Origin: Nephrocerus scutellatus
Lineage: Eukaryota > Arthropoda > Insecta > Diptera > Pipunculidae
DNA length: 64,000 nucleotides
Reading direction: 5' to 3'
NCBI GenBank assembly: GCA_947095585.1
Contig: OX352763.1
Coordinates: 45,310,010 to 45,374,009, forward strand
Shown: positions 1 through 10,592 of the stretch, in pieces
Numbering within the stretch: the first letter of the stretch is position 1
Layout: every line of letters starts with the position of its first letter
Position numbers and translations under genes: made by a program
Notes under the pieces: model-generated
Database searches by the model: none
What the model was told of the DNA's origin: nothing
The model's input: the letters and a program-made list of their open reading frames with translations, nothing else

Positions 1-709
1 TATATACCAGTTCCACTTTTCCATGCATTAGACGCGCCACACGCGGAATATCAAAAATACTGGGTGAGATATAGCTGCTTACAAAATTTTAGCTCTCTAG
101 GTCGTGTGAAAGGTCAAAAACTAACGACTTCACTTTTTGGAGTTTACTCCTTAAGAATCGATTTTAATATATAGAAAAAAATTATACAAAAGCTGAAATT
201 TTGTGAGTAGCCATATCCACTCCCATTTAGAGGCAAAAAATACAGGGGATCGATGGTCAGCAGTTAAGGAAGGGAATTCTTTTTTATGAATTGACCGAAG
301 TTATGCGGCAGGAGAATGTTAAATGCTCATCATTATTAACAAAGGTTGGCAATGGAGATCGATTGGATAAACAAGAGTTGCAATTGATTGAATCGAGATT
401 CTGCTCAGAGATGGAAGCGGAAGAACGCTGTCCTAATGGAATTCGATTTTCAATGATAACCGTTCAGTCGATGCGTATAATTTGAGAATCTTGAGTTCAT
501 ATGATGAAATATCGAATTCGGTTGCTGATGACGATATATTCGGGGTCGCTAGAGAGAAGCTTCACAAGCCCAGCACGATTAACACAGAAGGGTTACCATA
601 CGAAATTATTTTCGTTGTAGATAAACCCTACATGATAACCACAAACATCGACGTTGATGATGGGTTAGCCAATGGGGCAATATGCAAATGGGCACACTTT
701 GAATTGGGT
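1..709 (+). pseudogene. Helentron Pif1-like helicase fragment, copy 1
   Basis: The two short frames at 291-485 and 482-748 read as a stretch of a Pif1-family helicase of the kind encoded by Helitron/Helentron rolling-circle transposons (the TEVMRQ...LLTKV segment, then a frame break, then the ...NGAICKWAHFELGD segment). The same DNA recurs at 5642-6350 with no difference noticed by eye. Similarity stops abruptly in an (AAT)n tract near 710, so this copy is truncated there and runs off the left edge of the window. The frame break near 482 is shared by both copies, so it predates the duplication. Family assignment is from motif recognition, not a search. Confidence 0.65.
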
Positions 710-849
710 GATAATAATAATAATAAAAAATCAAAAAGTAGCAGGTAGCGAAATGCTCGCTTTTGGTTTTGGGTTTTTTTTTAATCGGTAGCAGGTAGCT
801 GGACGATATTATGCGTGATCTGCGTGTGCTCGTGTTGAGCGCTCGATGA

Positions 850-1790
850 TGACTGAACCGGTTTGACTACATTTTTGAACAGTACATTATAATTCAAAAT
901 TGCAGGCGGTTACATTTCAAATTTCAAATAATCTAGAGTCTTACAGCCTAAAAGTATGTTACATAAAAGTGCTTATTTTTAGTATGCAGTATTTACATTG
1001 CGATTTATTTTAGGAATCGAATTCTATTATACTCGTATGCGCTACTAACTATTTTTCGTAACAATATGTATGTTTATCCCGACGGACAAAAGTTTTTGTA
1101 AAATTTTTGGAGCGAATGGGCCCTGTGGCATAATGTTTGAGTTTTTGATTTGAATTTTTTTCACATACAATTTTTTTACACATGTGTGTCTCCGGTGAGA
1201 ATAGTGTTTGAAAATATTTTGAAGTGAAGGGGGCTCTAATATTAGTTTTTTCCAAATTAACCAGGTTCAAACTTTGCACACATATGTATCCCCTATAAGA
1301 GAATTTAAAATTTTAATTTTTATGGGTTGTTTATTTTTAATTCTCTATATTAACTTCGCGTGCCCGTTGCTGGCTGGCTGACTGGCTGATGGGCAGAATC
1401 TTGTGATCACTTTTTAACAGACTTCCTAAAGGCCGATTTTATTTGTGCACACATGAGTATTTCCGGTGACAATACTTTCTGTTAAAATTTGAGAGTGATC
1501 GTGCTGCGGGATCGGGGGGCTCCCATACAATATTTTTTCCATATAGCGGCATCAGATCATATCATACTATAATGACTGTGTTCTGTGTGCGCTGATGAGC
1601 TGATGCGCTGTAAGCAGCTCTGCTTGCTTTACGATTATGGTTGTTTTGTTGTTGGGTTGCACTGCTTCGCATTTGTTTTTGATTTTCAACATGTACAGTG
1701 GAAGTATACTGAAATACTTTTGGCTGTTGGACGCGTGCCCGTGGCTGGCTGGCCAAATCTTGTGATCAATTTTTAACCCACTTGCTAAAA
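850..1790 (-). repeat. Dispersed repeat, inverted partner of 39050-40010
   Basis: About 0.95 kb that recurs in reverse orientation near 39050-40010. The left third (850-1070) is LTR-like sequence also seen near 2540-2750 and 3325-3560. The rest is the helentron-associated tandem repeat, with monomers carrying the palindromic CACATGTGT core followed by CCGATGGACAA-type sequence. Near 1290-1350 the tail-type motif TAGAGAATTT-like is followed at once by the head-type motif AATTCTCTATATTAAC. Open frames here (for example 1567-1845 minus) have no recognisable product and are taken as chance ORFs. Confidence 0.7.
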
Positions 1791-2174
1791 CCCGTGGCAC
1801 GTCTGTCTGTCGGTCGGTCTGTTTGTCGTGGAATCTTGCGAACAATTTTCAACCCACTTGTTGTTTTGTTGTTTTGTTTGGGTTGTTTTTTCCGTTCTAT
1901 TTTACTATTTTTTCGAGTATGGGAACGTTCTTGTAGTAAAAATTTGCAAAATGCGTAACAATTGTAACAATTTTTAGTACCTATTATGTACATTTTTAAT
2001 ATATATAAATAAATTTGACATTAAATGAACATCACGTTCACCGTTGGTTGCTTCTCATTTGCATACAAATACACACATACGTTGACATCGTCTATCATCG
2101 GCCGAGCGATGAAGAAAGCATTGAAAAGCATTTGAATTTTGATCCACGATCCACGGCAGCCCACGGGCACCCGA
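1791..2174. other. Intergenic, AT-rich, unassigned
   Basis: Contains a short helentron-type CGGTCGGTCTGTTTGTCGTGG remnant near 1808 and a GAAGTTAATATA...GAATTTT repeat boundary near 2174. No gene is recognised in the stretch. Confidence 0.4.
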
Positions 2175-2750
2175 AGTTAATATAAAGAATTTTAAAATAA
2201 CACGAGTTCACAATTTTATACTGGACAACTTTTCTAAATACACAAAAAAACTTATTACTTGTACTTTACAATGATTCTCTTAGGTAGTAGCTTAATCACT
2301 TTGCAAGAACTTTTACAACTTCACTGGTTAAATTCCAATTAACTAATAATCTCTCTGCAGTGCACGCCATCTTTTATACTAACTTTTATATTAAAAAGCT
2401 TCCCGAAACTTCCAATATTATAGACAGAAAGGACCAGAAAGTTTTAGCCTTATTCCCCTATTTACAACTAACGATACTTATATGCAATGAGTCATCTTCT
2501 AAAAATAAACTACATGTTCAATCATGCACTTTTACAAAAACCGGGCGAACCGCACAAACCGGTTTGACTACCTGTTTGACCAGAACACAATGATTCAAAC
2601 TTGCAGGCGGTTACATTTCACATTTCAAATAATCTAATAAGTCGTATTCTAATTTTGGTACTTATTTTTGGACGAGCCTGTACATTGCGATTTATTTAGG
2701 ATTCGAACCCCATTATCTGCGTTACTTACTACTTTTCGTAGCAATACGTT
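2175..2750 (-). repeat. Solo-LTR-like repeat
   Basis: Read on the minus strand, a repeat begins with a TACGAAAAGTAGT-type end near 2750, contains TATAAAAG-type A/T promoter sequence near 2380, and ends near 2175, against a helentron-type repeat boundary. Its outer half recurs on the plus strand at 3325-3560 and 39800-40180 and on the minus strand at 850-1070. The length, TATA-like element and dispersed copies fit a solo LTR. No coding sequence and no target-site duplication could be confirmed, so an uncharacterised MITE or SINE is possible. Confidence 0.4.
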
Positions 2751-2988
2751 CCCATAGCGTAGATCTTGAATAATACGTTGCCAGCTAAAGTTTTGACCAT
2801 TACCAACTACATGTAGCAGTTGTCTCATTTTTTGCGACATAATTACATACGACTTTATGTCAGAGCATTTTTTCGGTCAAAGCTGACTGACAAAACAAAG
2901 CGAAGTGAATGTTACCAACATAGACGCTGAAAGAACGAAACATTGTTTTAAATAATTTTGTCAGTCGCGAGCAGTTTTTTTGATTGTT

Positions 2989-3333
2989 TTTATTTTCGAG
3001 ATTCGAGTCAACACGGCTGCCCTTCGCACCGAAGAGACCAGAAACAACTACGGTCTTGCGATAGGACTCGCCCTAAATGCAGTGAGAGTAAGTCCCGGTG
3101 GTGAGATGCCGGGCGTAGAAGAGAAATGGACACGCCTTAAGAATAATGTCATTAGTTCTGCTGACTCCATCTTAGGCAGTAGTCATAGAGATCGGAATGA
3201 CTGGTTCGATGACGAATGTAAGCTAGAGACTGAACGTAAGAATGTTGCGTTCCGAGCAATGCAACAATCTCATAGAACGCGGGCACGCGAAGATGAATAT
3301 AAAGAGCTTAGAAGATATTGTTGCGAAAAGTAG
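2989..3333 (+). pseudogene. RTE-like LINE fragment (endonuclease-RT linker)
   Basis: A 117-codon frame (2980-3333) resembles the linker between endonuclease and reverse transcriptase of RTE-like non-LTR retrotransposons: EEKWTRLKNNVISSAD followed by a DWFDDECK segment and a charged helix. No catalytic motif is present and both sides are unrelated repeats, so this is an isolated remnant. The same linker type occurs in the longer elements at 6.7-8.8 kb and 61.2-62.2 kb. Confidence 0.6.
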
Positions 3334-3560
3334 TTAGTAGCGCATATAATAGAATTAGAATCCTAAGATAAATCGCAATGTAAATACTGCATACTTAAAA
3401 TAAGCAAATGCTACGAAAAGTAGTTGGTATGGCAGAAGGTTCGAATCCTAGATAAATCGCAATGTACCAAAAATAAGAACTAAGAAAATACTGCATTTAC
3501 TAAAAAAATAAGCACTTTTATGTAGCAAACTTTTAGGCTGTAAGACTTTAGATTCAGGCA
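3325..3560 (+). repeat. LTR-like repeat fragment, internally duplicated
   Basis: Two adjacent versions of the GAAAAGTAGTTxGTA...TCCTA...ATAAATCGCAATGTA motif begin near 3326 and 3415. The second contains GGTTCGAATCC, identical to a tRNA-type B box, but no A box was found nearby. The sequence matches the LTR-like repeat at 39800-39960. Confidence 0.5.
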
Positions 3561-3984
3561 AAAGCTGAAACGCAACATCCCTCTGGATATAGATTGCGAG
3601 TCTGCGTCGAGGGAAACATAATGGAACCAATTCATAACCTGGCAGATTAAATTCCTATGTATAAGAATTATTCATTACCTTAGTTTCACTCAGTGCCAGA
3701 ATTGCTGGACTGTGGACATGTACATAATTAAACACAATGAAAGAATTCGTTCTCAGCACACGTACTCTGAAATCTAACATAACTACAAATAAGTGGCACA
3801 CAACAACGTGGACCATTTGTTCTGCAAGACACAGTGGTGGACCGTGTAGGCCCAGGAGTGACGAAGGTGTTTTAAAATGCCTTTACATTAAAGTTCGAGG
3901 AAACCGCGGTGTTCTTATAAGATTTAGAGCATAGAAAATGTAATTTACATGGAAGTAAACCTACTAACAAAATACTAAAGTGTT
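3561..3984. other. Intergenic, unassigned
   Basis: No convincing coding or repeat structure was recognised. The short frames at 3448-3630 minus and 3737-3934 plus match nothing known to me. Confidence 0.4.
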
Positions 3985-4400
3985 TTGTCTGGGGTTGTTG
4001 ATGTTCATATCGGGTTACAAACGTTTTGTATGTAAATTCTCTATATTTACTTCGCGTGCCCGTGGCTGGCTGGCTGGTGGGCAGAATCTTGTGATCAATT
4101 TTTAACAAACTTCCTAAAGCCCGATTTTATTGAAATTTTGCACACATGTATATTTCACAATACTTTCTAGTTTAATCGAGCCGCGGGGTCGGGGGGCTCC
4201 CATACAAATATTTTTCCCCGGCATCAGTTCATTTCATACTATAACGACTGTGTTCTGTGTGCGTTGAGCGCTGTGCGCTTTGCGCTGTGGGCAGCGCGCC
4301 TTGCTTTACGATTGGGGTTGTTTTGTTGTTAGGTTGAGTACTTCGTATGTGTTTTTGTATTTCAGCATTTATAGTGGAATTCAGTATACTTTTGGTTATT
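3985..4400 (+). repeat. Helentron-associated repeat, degenerate
   Basis: Begins with TTCTCTATATTTACTTCGCGTGCCCGTGGCTGG, here interrupted in description at the GCTGG tandem; contains a CACATGTATATTTC monomer and GGGGTCGGGGGGCTCCC near 4187, and ends near 4400 with a GGGAATTTACATGAA tail. The order head, monomers, tail is the same as in the copy at 9866-10592. Confidence 0.55.
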
Positions 4401-4801
4401 AGGGAATTTACATGAATAATTTTAATTTTTTTTTACACTCCTAAAATCATTCTCCCATATTTTCTTGAATTTATTAGATATTATCAGTTTACATGTGTGT
4501 ATATTTGAATAAGCGAAAGGGCATTATTCTCTCTCTCCTTTATTCAATTTTTGCTTTTTTCTTTAACATATTTGTGCACGACAGCGTGCGAACATTACAT
4601 ATCCATACATAATACATATTTCGTGTTCGATCTTTTCTTTTTCTGTTTTTACATTCACACTAAAAATTAAAACAAAAATATGTACCGGAAGAATGTATTA
4701 CTGTGAATACGTTCTTCCAGTATGCTTACATAATCGACCCCGGCCCCAGTGGGTACATTCATTTGAATGACGCGAGAGGCACCGACCATTTAACGTTTTT
4801 G
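4401..4801. other. Intergenic, unassigned
   Basis: AT-rich with a short CT-rich tract near 4530. No gene or known repeat is recognised. Confidence 0.4.
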
Positions 4802-5245
4802 TATTTGTAAAGGGTGTTTTTTTGGGAGGTTTGTTTTTCCGATAGATGTCGTTTTATTTTATGACAGTTGTTTTGACAGCTCAAAGTGGCATTTCTACTC
4901 AGTATTGTTTGGCAAATCATTATGAAAAAAAAAAAAAAAAAAATGTCATTTGTGAAAAATAGTCGTGGTAGCCATATGCCAGAAATTGTGTTTAAATGTT
5001 AAATGCCAAAAAATTATCTACCAAATAAAAAAAAATTTTGGTCATTTCATATTTCATTTCTTTTAAAAAAACACGTTATATCTAACGGGTGTTTTTTTAA
5101 GAGGTTGCCGATTTTTTTTTTGAATAAAACACATAAAATTATGAAATGACCAAAATTTTTTTTTATTTGGTAGATAATTTTTTGGCATTTAACATTTAAA
5201 CACAATTTCTGGCATATGGCTACCACGACTATTTTTCACAAATGT

Positions 5246-5279
<34 letters not shown>

Positions 5280-5402
5280 CATAATGATTTGCCAAACAAT
5301 ACTGAGTAGAAATGCCACTTTGAGCTGTCAAAACAACTGTCATAAAATAAAACGACATCTATCGGAAAAACAAACCTCCCAAAAAAACACCCGTTATTTG
5401 TA
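4802..5402. mobile_element. Foldback element with 8-bp target-site duplication
   Basis: A large imperfect palindrome. The left arm (about 4810-5050) is reverse-complementary to the right arm (about 5140-5394), both ending in CGGGTGTTTTTTTGGGAGG-like sequence. The flanks carry the same 8 bases, TATTTGTA, at 4802-4809 and 5395-5402, which fits an 8-bp target-site duplication as made by hAT and P superfamily elements. The middle (5090-5115) holds another GGGTGTTTTTTT motif, which hints at two short elements joined head to head. It has no coding capacity. The long poly-A and poly-T tracts sit at matching positions in the two arms. Confidence 0.75.
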
Positions 5403-5419
5403 GTTTTGTCAAAATAAAT

Positions 5420-5481
5420 TTCGTTGCTTACATAAAATATTAAATTTAATTAATAAAAATATTAGTTTTATATAAAAAACA
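5420..5481 (+). repeat. Inverted arm, partner at 11846-11908
   Basis: About 62 bases starting TTCGTTGCTTACATA are reverse-complementary to 11846-11908 with about two mismatches seen by eye. The pair brackets the helentron helicase, the LINE and the endonuclease. Confidence 0.65.
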
Positions 5482-5497
5482 GGTACGTGTCAGCTTC

Positions 5498-5641
5498 GAC
5501 GAGCGACTGGAGTCGCTTCCTTAAGTATCGATTTTCATATATAACAAGCGTCACACGCGTTACAAATTACGTCATCGCAAGCCGAGCGATAACCAATTGT
5601 TTTAAAACAAGTCTCATCGTATTCTGACAAGTAGAAGCTAA
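5498..5641 (+). repeat. Helentron-type 5' segment with hairpin
   Basis: Contains a perfect short hairpin AGCGACT-GG-AGTCGCT at 5503-5518 and one copy of the CpG-rich motif (CACACGCGTTAC, then GTCATCGCAAGC, then TTTTAAAACAAG) that is tandemly arrayed at 41.5 and 43 kb. This links those arrays to the coding helentron just downstream. Confidence 0.5.
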
Positions 5642-6745
5642 TATATACCAGTTCCACTTTTCCATGCATTAGACGCGCCACACGCGGAATATCAAAAATA
5701 CTGGGTGAGATATAGCTGCTTACAAAATTTTAGCTCTCTAGGTCGTGTGAAAGGTCAAAAACTAACGACTTCACTTTTTGGAGTTTACTCCTTAAGAATC
5801 GATTTTAATATATAGAAAAAAATTATACAAAAGCTGAAATTTTGTGAGTAGCCATATCCACTCCCATTTAGAGGCAAAAAATACAGGGGATCGATGGTCA
5901 GCAGTTAAGGAAGGGAATTCTTTTTTATGAATTGACCGAAGTTATGCGGCAGGAGAATGTTAAATGCTCATCATTATTAACAAAGGTTGGCAATGGAGAT
6001 CGATTGGATAAACAAGAGTTGCAATTGATTGAATCGAGATTCTGCTCAGAGATGGAAGCGGAAGAACGCTGTCCTAATGGAATTCGATTTTCAATGATAA
6101 CCGTTCAGTCGATGCGTATAATTTGAGAATCTTGAGTTCATATGATGAAATATCGAATTCGGTTGCTGATGACGATATATTCGGGGTCGCTAGAGAGAAG
6201 CTTCACAAGCCCAGCACGATTAACACAGAAGGGTTACCATACGAAATTATTTTCGTTGTAGATAAACCCTACATGATAACCACAAACATCGACGTTGATG
6301 ATGGGTTAGCCAATGGGGCAATATGCAAATGGGCACACTTTGAATTGGGTGATCAAAATAGAGTTCTACGCATTTGGCTTCTTTTTCCTAAGGGCGTCGG
6401 TGCCAAGACTCGTGGAAAAATGGCTGACTATGCAAAGGCAAAAAAGAATTACTAGAGCAACAGTTCCATCAATCGTAGATCCGCAACAGTTCCTCTCAAT
6501 CTAAATAAATCGATTCTTGCCAAAAGAAACCATTTTTCGCTAAAACCAGCCTGCTCCTTAACAATTTACAAATCGCAAGGGATTTTTGATGAAATTGTTT
6601 ACAAATACAGTAGAACACATTCACAACCTTTGGTCTACGTAGCCTTATCCAGGGTCACAGCTCAAGAAGAACTTCATGTTGTACCTACTTATCAGCGTCA
6701 ACGTTTTTACCATGGTAAACGATTGGTGACCTTAACGCAAAGGTA
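5642..6745 (+). pseudogene. Helentron Pif1-like helicase, C-terminal part, copy 2
   Basis: Bases 5642-6350 duplicate 1-709; beyond that the sequence continues into the true C-terminal helicase segment. The KSQG motif (TIYKSQGIFDEI region, about 6560-6600) and the YVALSRV motif (about 6636-6656) are the conserved Pif1/RecD motifs of Helitron helicases. In an active element this domain unwinds DNA during rolling-circle transposition and follows a HUH Rep nuclease, which is not seen here. Several frameshifts and stops make it inactive. It is cut at about 6731 by a 5'-truncated RTE-like LINE; the endonuclease of the same element probably resumes at 8851. Confidence 0.75.
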
Positions 6746-8817
6746 GGCAGCGACAACAGTGATTGGGAACATGGGAAAACACGGCCTTGGTTCTATGAAT
6801 AACAACGGTGAAAGCTTTGCTTATCTATGTTCTAATCGCAACATAATCATTGGAAGCACAATTTTTCCCCACAAACACATCCACAAAGCCACCTGGAACT
6901 CTCCTGATCACATGTACAACAACCAGATTGATCACATCGCTATAAGCCGCAAGTGGCGATCATCTTTGCTGGACGTTAGAACCCGAAGAGCAGCCGACGT
7001 CTACAGCGACCACCACCTTGTGGTTGGCAGTGTGCGGTTGAAGCTCGCGGTCTACTCAGCCACACGAAGTCAAATAACGAGAAAGCCAGCTGTAGCAGCA
7101 CTGAAAGACCCAGATATGAAACTGCAATATGTATCCCGCGTACAACAGTCTCTCTCTGAGATACACCCCCAAACACTAGAGTCTAAATGGGAGAAAACAG
7201 TAAGTGCTTATACGGAAGCAGGCTCATCCGTTTTAGGTTATCCCGACAAAACTAGAAAAGAATGGATATCAGATGGCTCATGGAACACCATTCGTGAACG
7301 CCAATCCATCAAAGCCGAGTTAAACGCGGCCTCGGCTGCCGAGCGAAGCGCATTAGCGCAGAAGTACAGGGATCTGGACCGGAAAGTTGGCCGTTTAGCT
7401 AGGAACGACAAACGAGCATGGCTAAGCGACATCTCAACACAAGCACAGCAAGCCGCTGATAGCAGACAATATAGCACAGTCTAGCAACTCGCTCGTAAGC
7501 TCGCCAACAAGAAACACCACATCAACTACCCTGTTAAGGCAATAAACGGCTCTTTGATCCTTATGGAGGAACAACAATTAACCCGTTGGACAGAACATTT
7601 TAAGAATGTTTTGAATTGTACTTCACCAGGCACGTCCATCAACCCACATATGCACCCTAATAGGCTACTTAACATTAGCGTCGCTACTCCTTCGTTGGAT
7701 GAGATAAGGACAACAATTCGTTCACTGCAATCAGATAAAGCAACAGACAATGACAACATCTACGCAGAACTCCTTCAAGCCGACGTCGAGTTAACTACGC
7801 GAACATTGCATGCGATATGTCAAGATATCTGGGAATCTGAATCTATTCCATCGTCATTAAAAGAAGGCTTAATAGTCAAACTCCCCCAAAAAGGTGATTT
7901 GAGCAATTGCAAAAACTGGAGAGGAATTATCCAGCTAAACACCATAAACGAAGTGATCTCCTCTATAATAGCAAGGCGCTTACAGAATGCATTAGAGCCA
8001 ATTTTGAGAAATGAACAAGCAGGATTTCGTCCAAACCGTTCTTTGTACACCATGCGTATAATCATTGAACAGTCAGTTGAGTATCGTTCTCCTCTGTATA
8101 TGGTTTTGGTAGATTTTAAACGTGCTTTTGATAGCGTAGGCCGAAACATGATGTGGCAGATTTTGTCTAGCTATGGTGTTCCGGAAAAAATCATTAACAT
8201 CATTAAGGAGCTGTACCGGGACTCAACATGCCGCGTCATTCATAACGGTCATCTTGGCTCACCTTTCAACATCTACTCTCGACTGGGTGATGAAAATAGT
8301 AACCCGTACTCCATCGGGTTTGCCATGAATTGTTTTCCACCGCCTAGAAGACCTAGACTATGCCGATGATATCTGTCTCCTATCACAATCGCTAGGTGAC
8401 ATGAAGCGAAAATTAAACTCACTAGAACTCCACGCTAACAAAGTGCGTTTAAAAATTAACGTCTCAAAAACAAAACTACTTCGCATTAACGCTAGTGGAA
8501 CATGTGATCTCTCGATTGACGGACATCAAATAGAGGAAGTTGACAAGTCTTGTTATTTGGGCAGCTGGATGTCAAAAAATGGTGGTGCTGACTCGGATGT
8601 GTGCTCTCGTGTAAACAAGGCGCGACACTTCTACAGTATGCTAAATAATATCTGGAACTCCTCGCAAATCTCCCGGAATCTAAAGCTAACGATCTTTAGA
8701 TCTAACGTTCTCTCAGTACTCTTGTATGGCTGCGAAACGTGGAAAGTCACAGAGACAATTGCGACGCGCCTCCAACGAGTTTACCCTGCTATCTACTGTC
8801 CATCTTCATACAATTGA
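6732..8817 (+). pseudogene. RTE-like non-LTR retrotransposon, 5'-truncated
   Basis: Starts inside the endonuclease domain (NAKVGSDN segment at 6732, one frame away from the frame at 6759-7484, which carries WNSPD, QIDHIAIS and SDHHLV). Then come the linker and a reverse transcriptase in the frame at 7554-8369 (NWRGI near 7916, AGFRPNRS near 8018, and DFKRAFDS near 8112 with the first catalytic Asp). The second catalytic motif, YADD, lies at about 8359-8370 in another frame, and the thumb continues at 8401-8817. The region between the two catalytic motifs is shortened and frame-shifted. There are stops at 7484 and 8369. No poly-A tail is visible, so the 3' limit is approximate. It splits a helentron. 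Confidence 0.8.
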
Positions 8818-8850
8818 TCGGATTTACTCGCAATAATCTGTAGAGGGAAT

Positions 8851-9545
8851 ATGACAACTTTTTCTCATAATTGCCAAAGCCTCCGGGCACATGCGCGTCA
8901 CCTCCGTGGTAATATAATACAGAAATCACATGTATTAATGTTATCAGAAACTTGGCTTCGTAACGAGGAACGGGTCGAAATTGAAAATTTCAATTGCAAC
9001 ACAACACAGACGGTCCAGCAATAAGCGCGGGGGGCGTTGGTATTTATCAAAATGTTGGCGATTCGCAACACGACTTTACTGTCTGTGATGATGCTTACTT
9101 GAGAACAAATTCCCAGCACGTTAGTCAAACCAAATCTGCTTTTGGGGACATATGCACCGCGATATGCTTTTTGCTTAGCGGTAAACAAATTGTAATGGTC
9201 ACAGTTTATATTTCAGTCAATCAGAACGTTAAAGACGTAATAGATTTTCTGTACGAGGCATTGTTAGCATATACAGAAGGGGGCTCAAACTGTTGAAGAA
9301 GCGCTATCATGAACTTCCGCTCATACTTGACGGCGATTTCAATATTCACTTCGATAAAGATGACGGATTGCGCTTAGTATTTTTGAAAAAAAAACTGAAT
9401 TTATATTTAGTTTTTGGTAGTGTTTGCGATCTTTTCACGACTCGTAACTCATGTAGCTTCCGACGTTCACGTATCGTATTTAATTACCACAAACCTATTG
9501 TCACAGTATTTAATACTGACGTTACTATTCACGAAATTAATAATG
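8851..9545 (+). pseudogene. AP-type endonuclease domain, probably the helentron C-terminal EN
   Basis: The ATG at 8851 opens a segment with HNCQSLRAH and LSETWL, motifs of apurinic-like endonucleases. After a frame change near 8994 come the frames 8994-9296 and 9293-9550, the latter carrying LILDGDFNIHF (catalytic GDFN). The C-terminal SDH motif is not visible, so the domain is incomplete. Helentrons, unlike plant-type Helitrons, carry such an EN after Rep-helicase. Its position just after the helicase, once the RTE LINE is mentally removed, supports that reading. The alternative is an unrelated CR1- or jockey-like LINE 5' end. Confidence 0.6.
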
Positions 9546-9559
9546 TTTAAGATGATGTT

Positions 9560-9865
9560 AATTCTAAAGGAAAGCAATCTTTCTAGTAACAATGTATTTA
9601 TGTAATATATAAGTAATAAATTTTTATGTAAAGTATATACATGCTTTCAGTATTATAAGAGATGCTTTTATTTACCCCTTTTTGCGTATTGTATGTATTC
9701 CAAGAATATCGTTCTTAAAGTGTAAACTTTCGGCGCGCGTCGGAGCTGACAGGCACTTTTTTTTGTTAACGCTTTTGTTACCGCGTTAAGTTAACGCTTG
9801 ATTTGTTAACACTCGATTTCACTCCCCATAAAATGTTTTCTGTAATTTTTTTCTACACATGAAAA
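9560..9865. other. AT-rich spacer, unassigned
   Basis: Contains repeated GTTAACGC motifs near 9766-9800. Nothing else is recognised. Confidence 0.4.
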
Positions 9866-10592
9866 TCGATTTTTAAATTCTCTATATTAACTTCACTTGC
9901 ACGGCAGTCGGTCGTAGGTCGTCTGTTGTGGATTCTTGCGATCAATTTTCAACCAACTTCCCAAGGCCCGATTTTATTGAAATTGCACACATGTGTATTT
10001 CCGGAGACAACACTTTCTATTAAAATGTGAGACCCCTCGGGCCACGGGGTCGGGGGGCTTCCATACAAATATTTAACAAATTTTTCTCGATTTTCTTCAA
10101 ATTGTATACACATGTGTATCTCTGATAGACAACACTTTTTGTAAAAATTTTGGAGACCCCGGGCCCCGTGGTCGTGGGGCCCCAAATTTTAAAAAAAAAA
10201 ATTAACCCGATTTTCTTCAAATTTTATATATATTTATTTTTATATTTATTATAAATTATATACACCTCTGTATCTCCGATGGACAAAATTTTTTGTAAAG
10301 TGTTTGGAGTGAACAGGCCCTGAGGCCCGAGGGGTGCCCATATAATTTTTTTTTAAAATTAGCTCGATTTTCTTCAAATTTTTAACACATGTGTATCACT
10401 GATGGACATAACTTTATGTAAATTTGTTGGAGTGATAGGGCCCTAAGACTCATGTGGTGTCCATGTAAATTTTTTAAAAATTAGCTTGATTTCCTTCAAA
10501 TTTTAAACACATAATATGTATCTCCTATTAGAGAATTTACATGAAAAATTTTAATTTTTATGGGTTGTTTTTATTAAGGAGTAAACTCCAAA
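9866..10592 (+). repeat. Helentron-associated tandem repeat block, most complete copy
   Basis: The head is TAAATTCTCTATATTAAC (about 9876) and the tail TTAGAGAATTTACATGAA (about 10530); the decamers AAATTCTCTA and TAGAGAATTT form a perfect 10-bp inverted pair. Between them are about five monomers of 100-120 bp, each with a CACATGTGTAT core, a CAAC/AACTTTxTGTAAA segment and a GC-rich GGGGTCGGGGGGCT-type segment. The palindrome-derived GGAGTAAACTCC at the right end is the complement of GGAGTTTACTCC near 5780 in the helicase element, consistent with subterminal inverted repeats of one helentron family. Confidence 0.6.

Noticed and set aside
1562..1845. Conserved ORFs shared with 38989-39260
   Set aside because: Conservation is explained by the duplicated non-coding repeat. 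Both strands are equally open and no motif is present.
3415..3450. tRNA gene suggested by GGTTCGAATCC
   Set aside because: Only a B-box-like word. No A box or cloverleaf was found, and the sequence is part of a dispersed LTR-like repeat.
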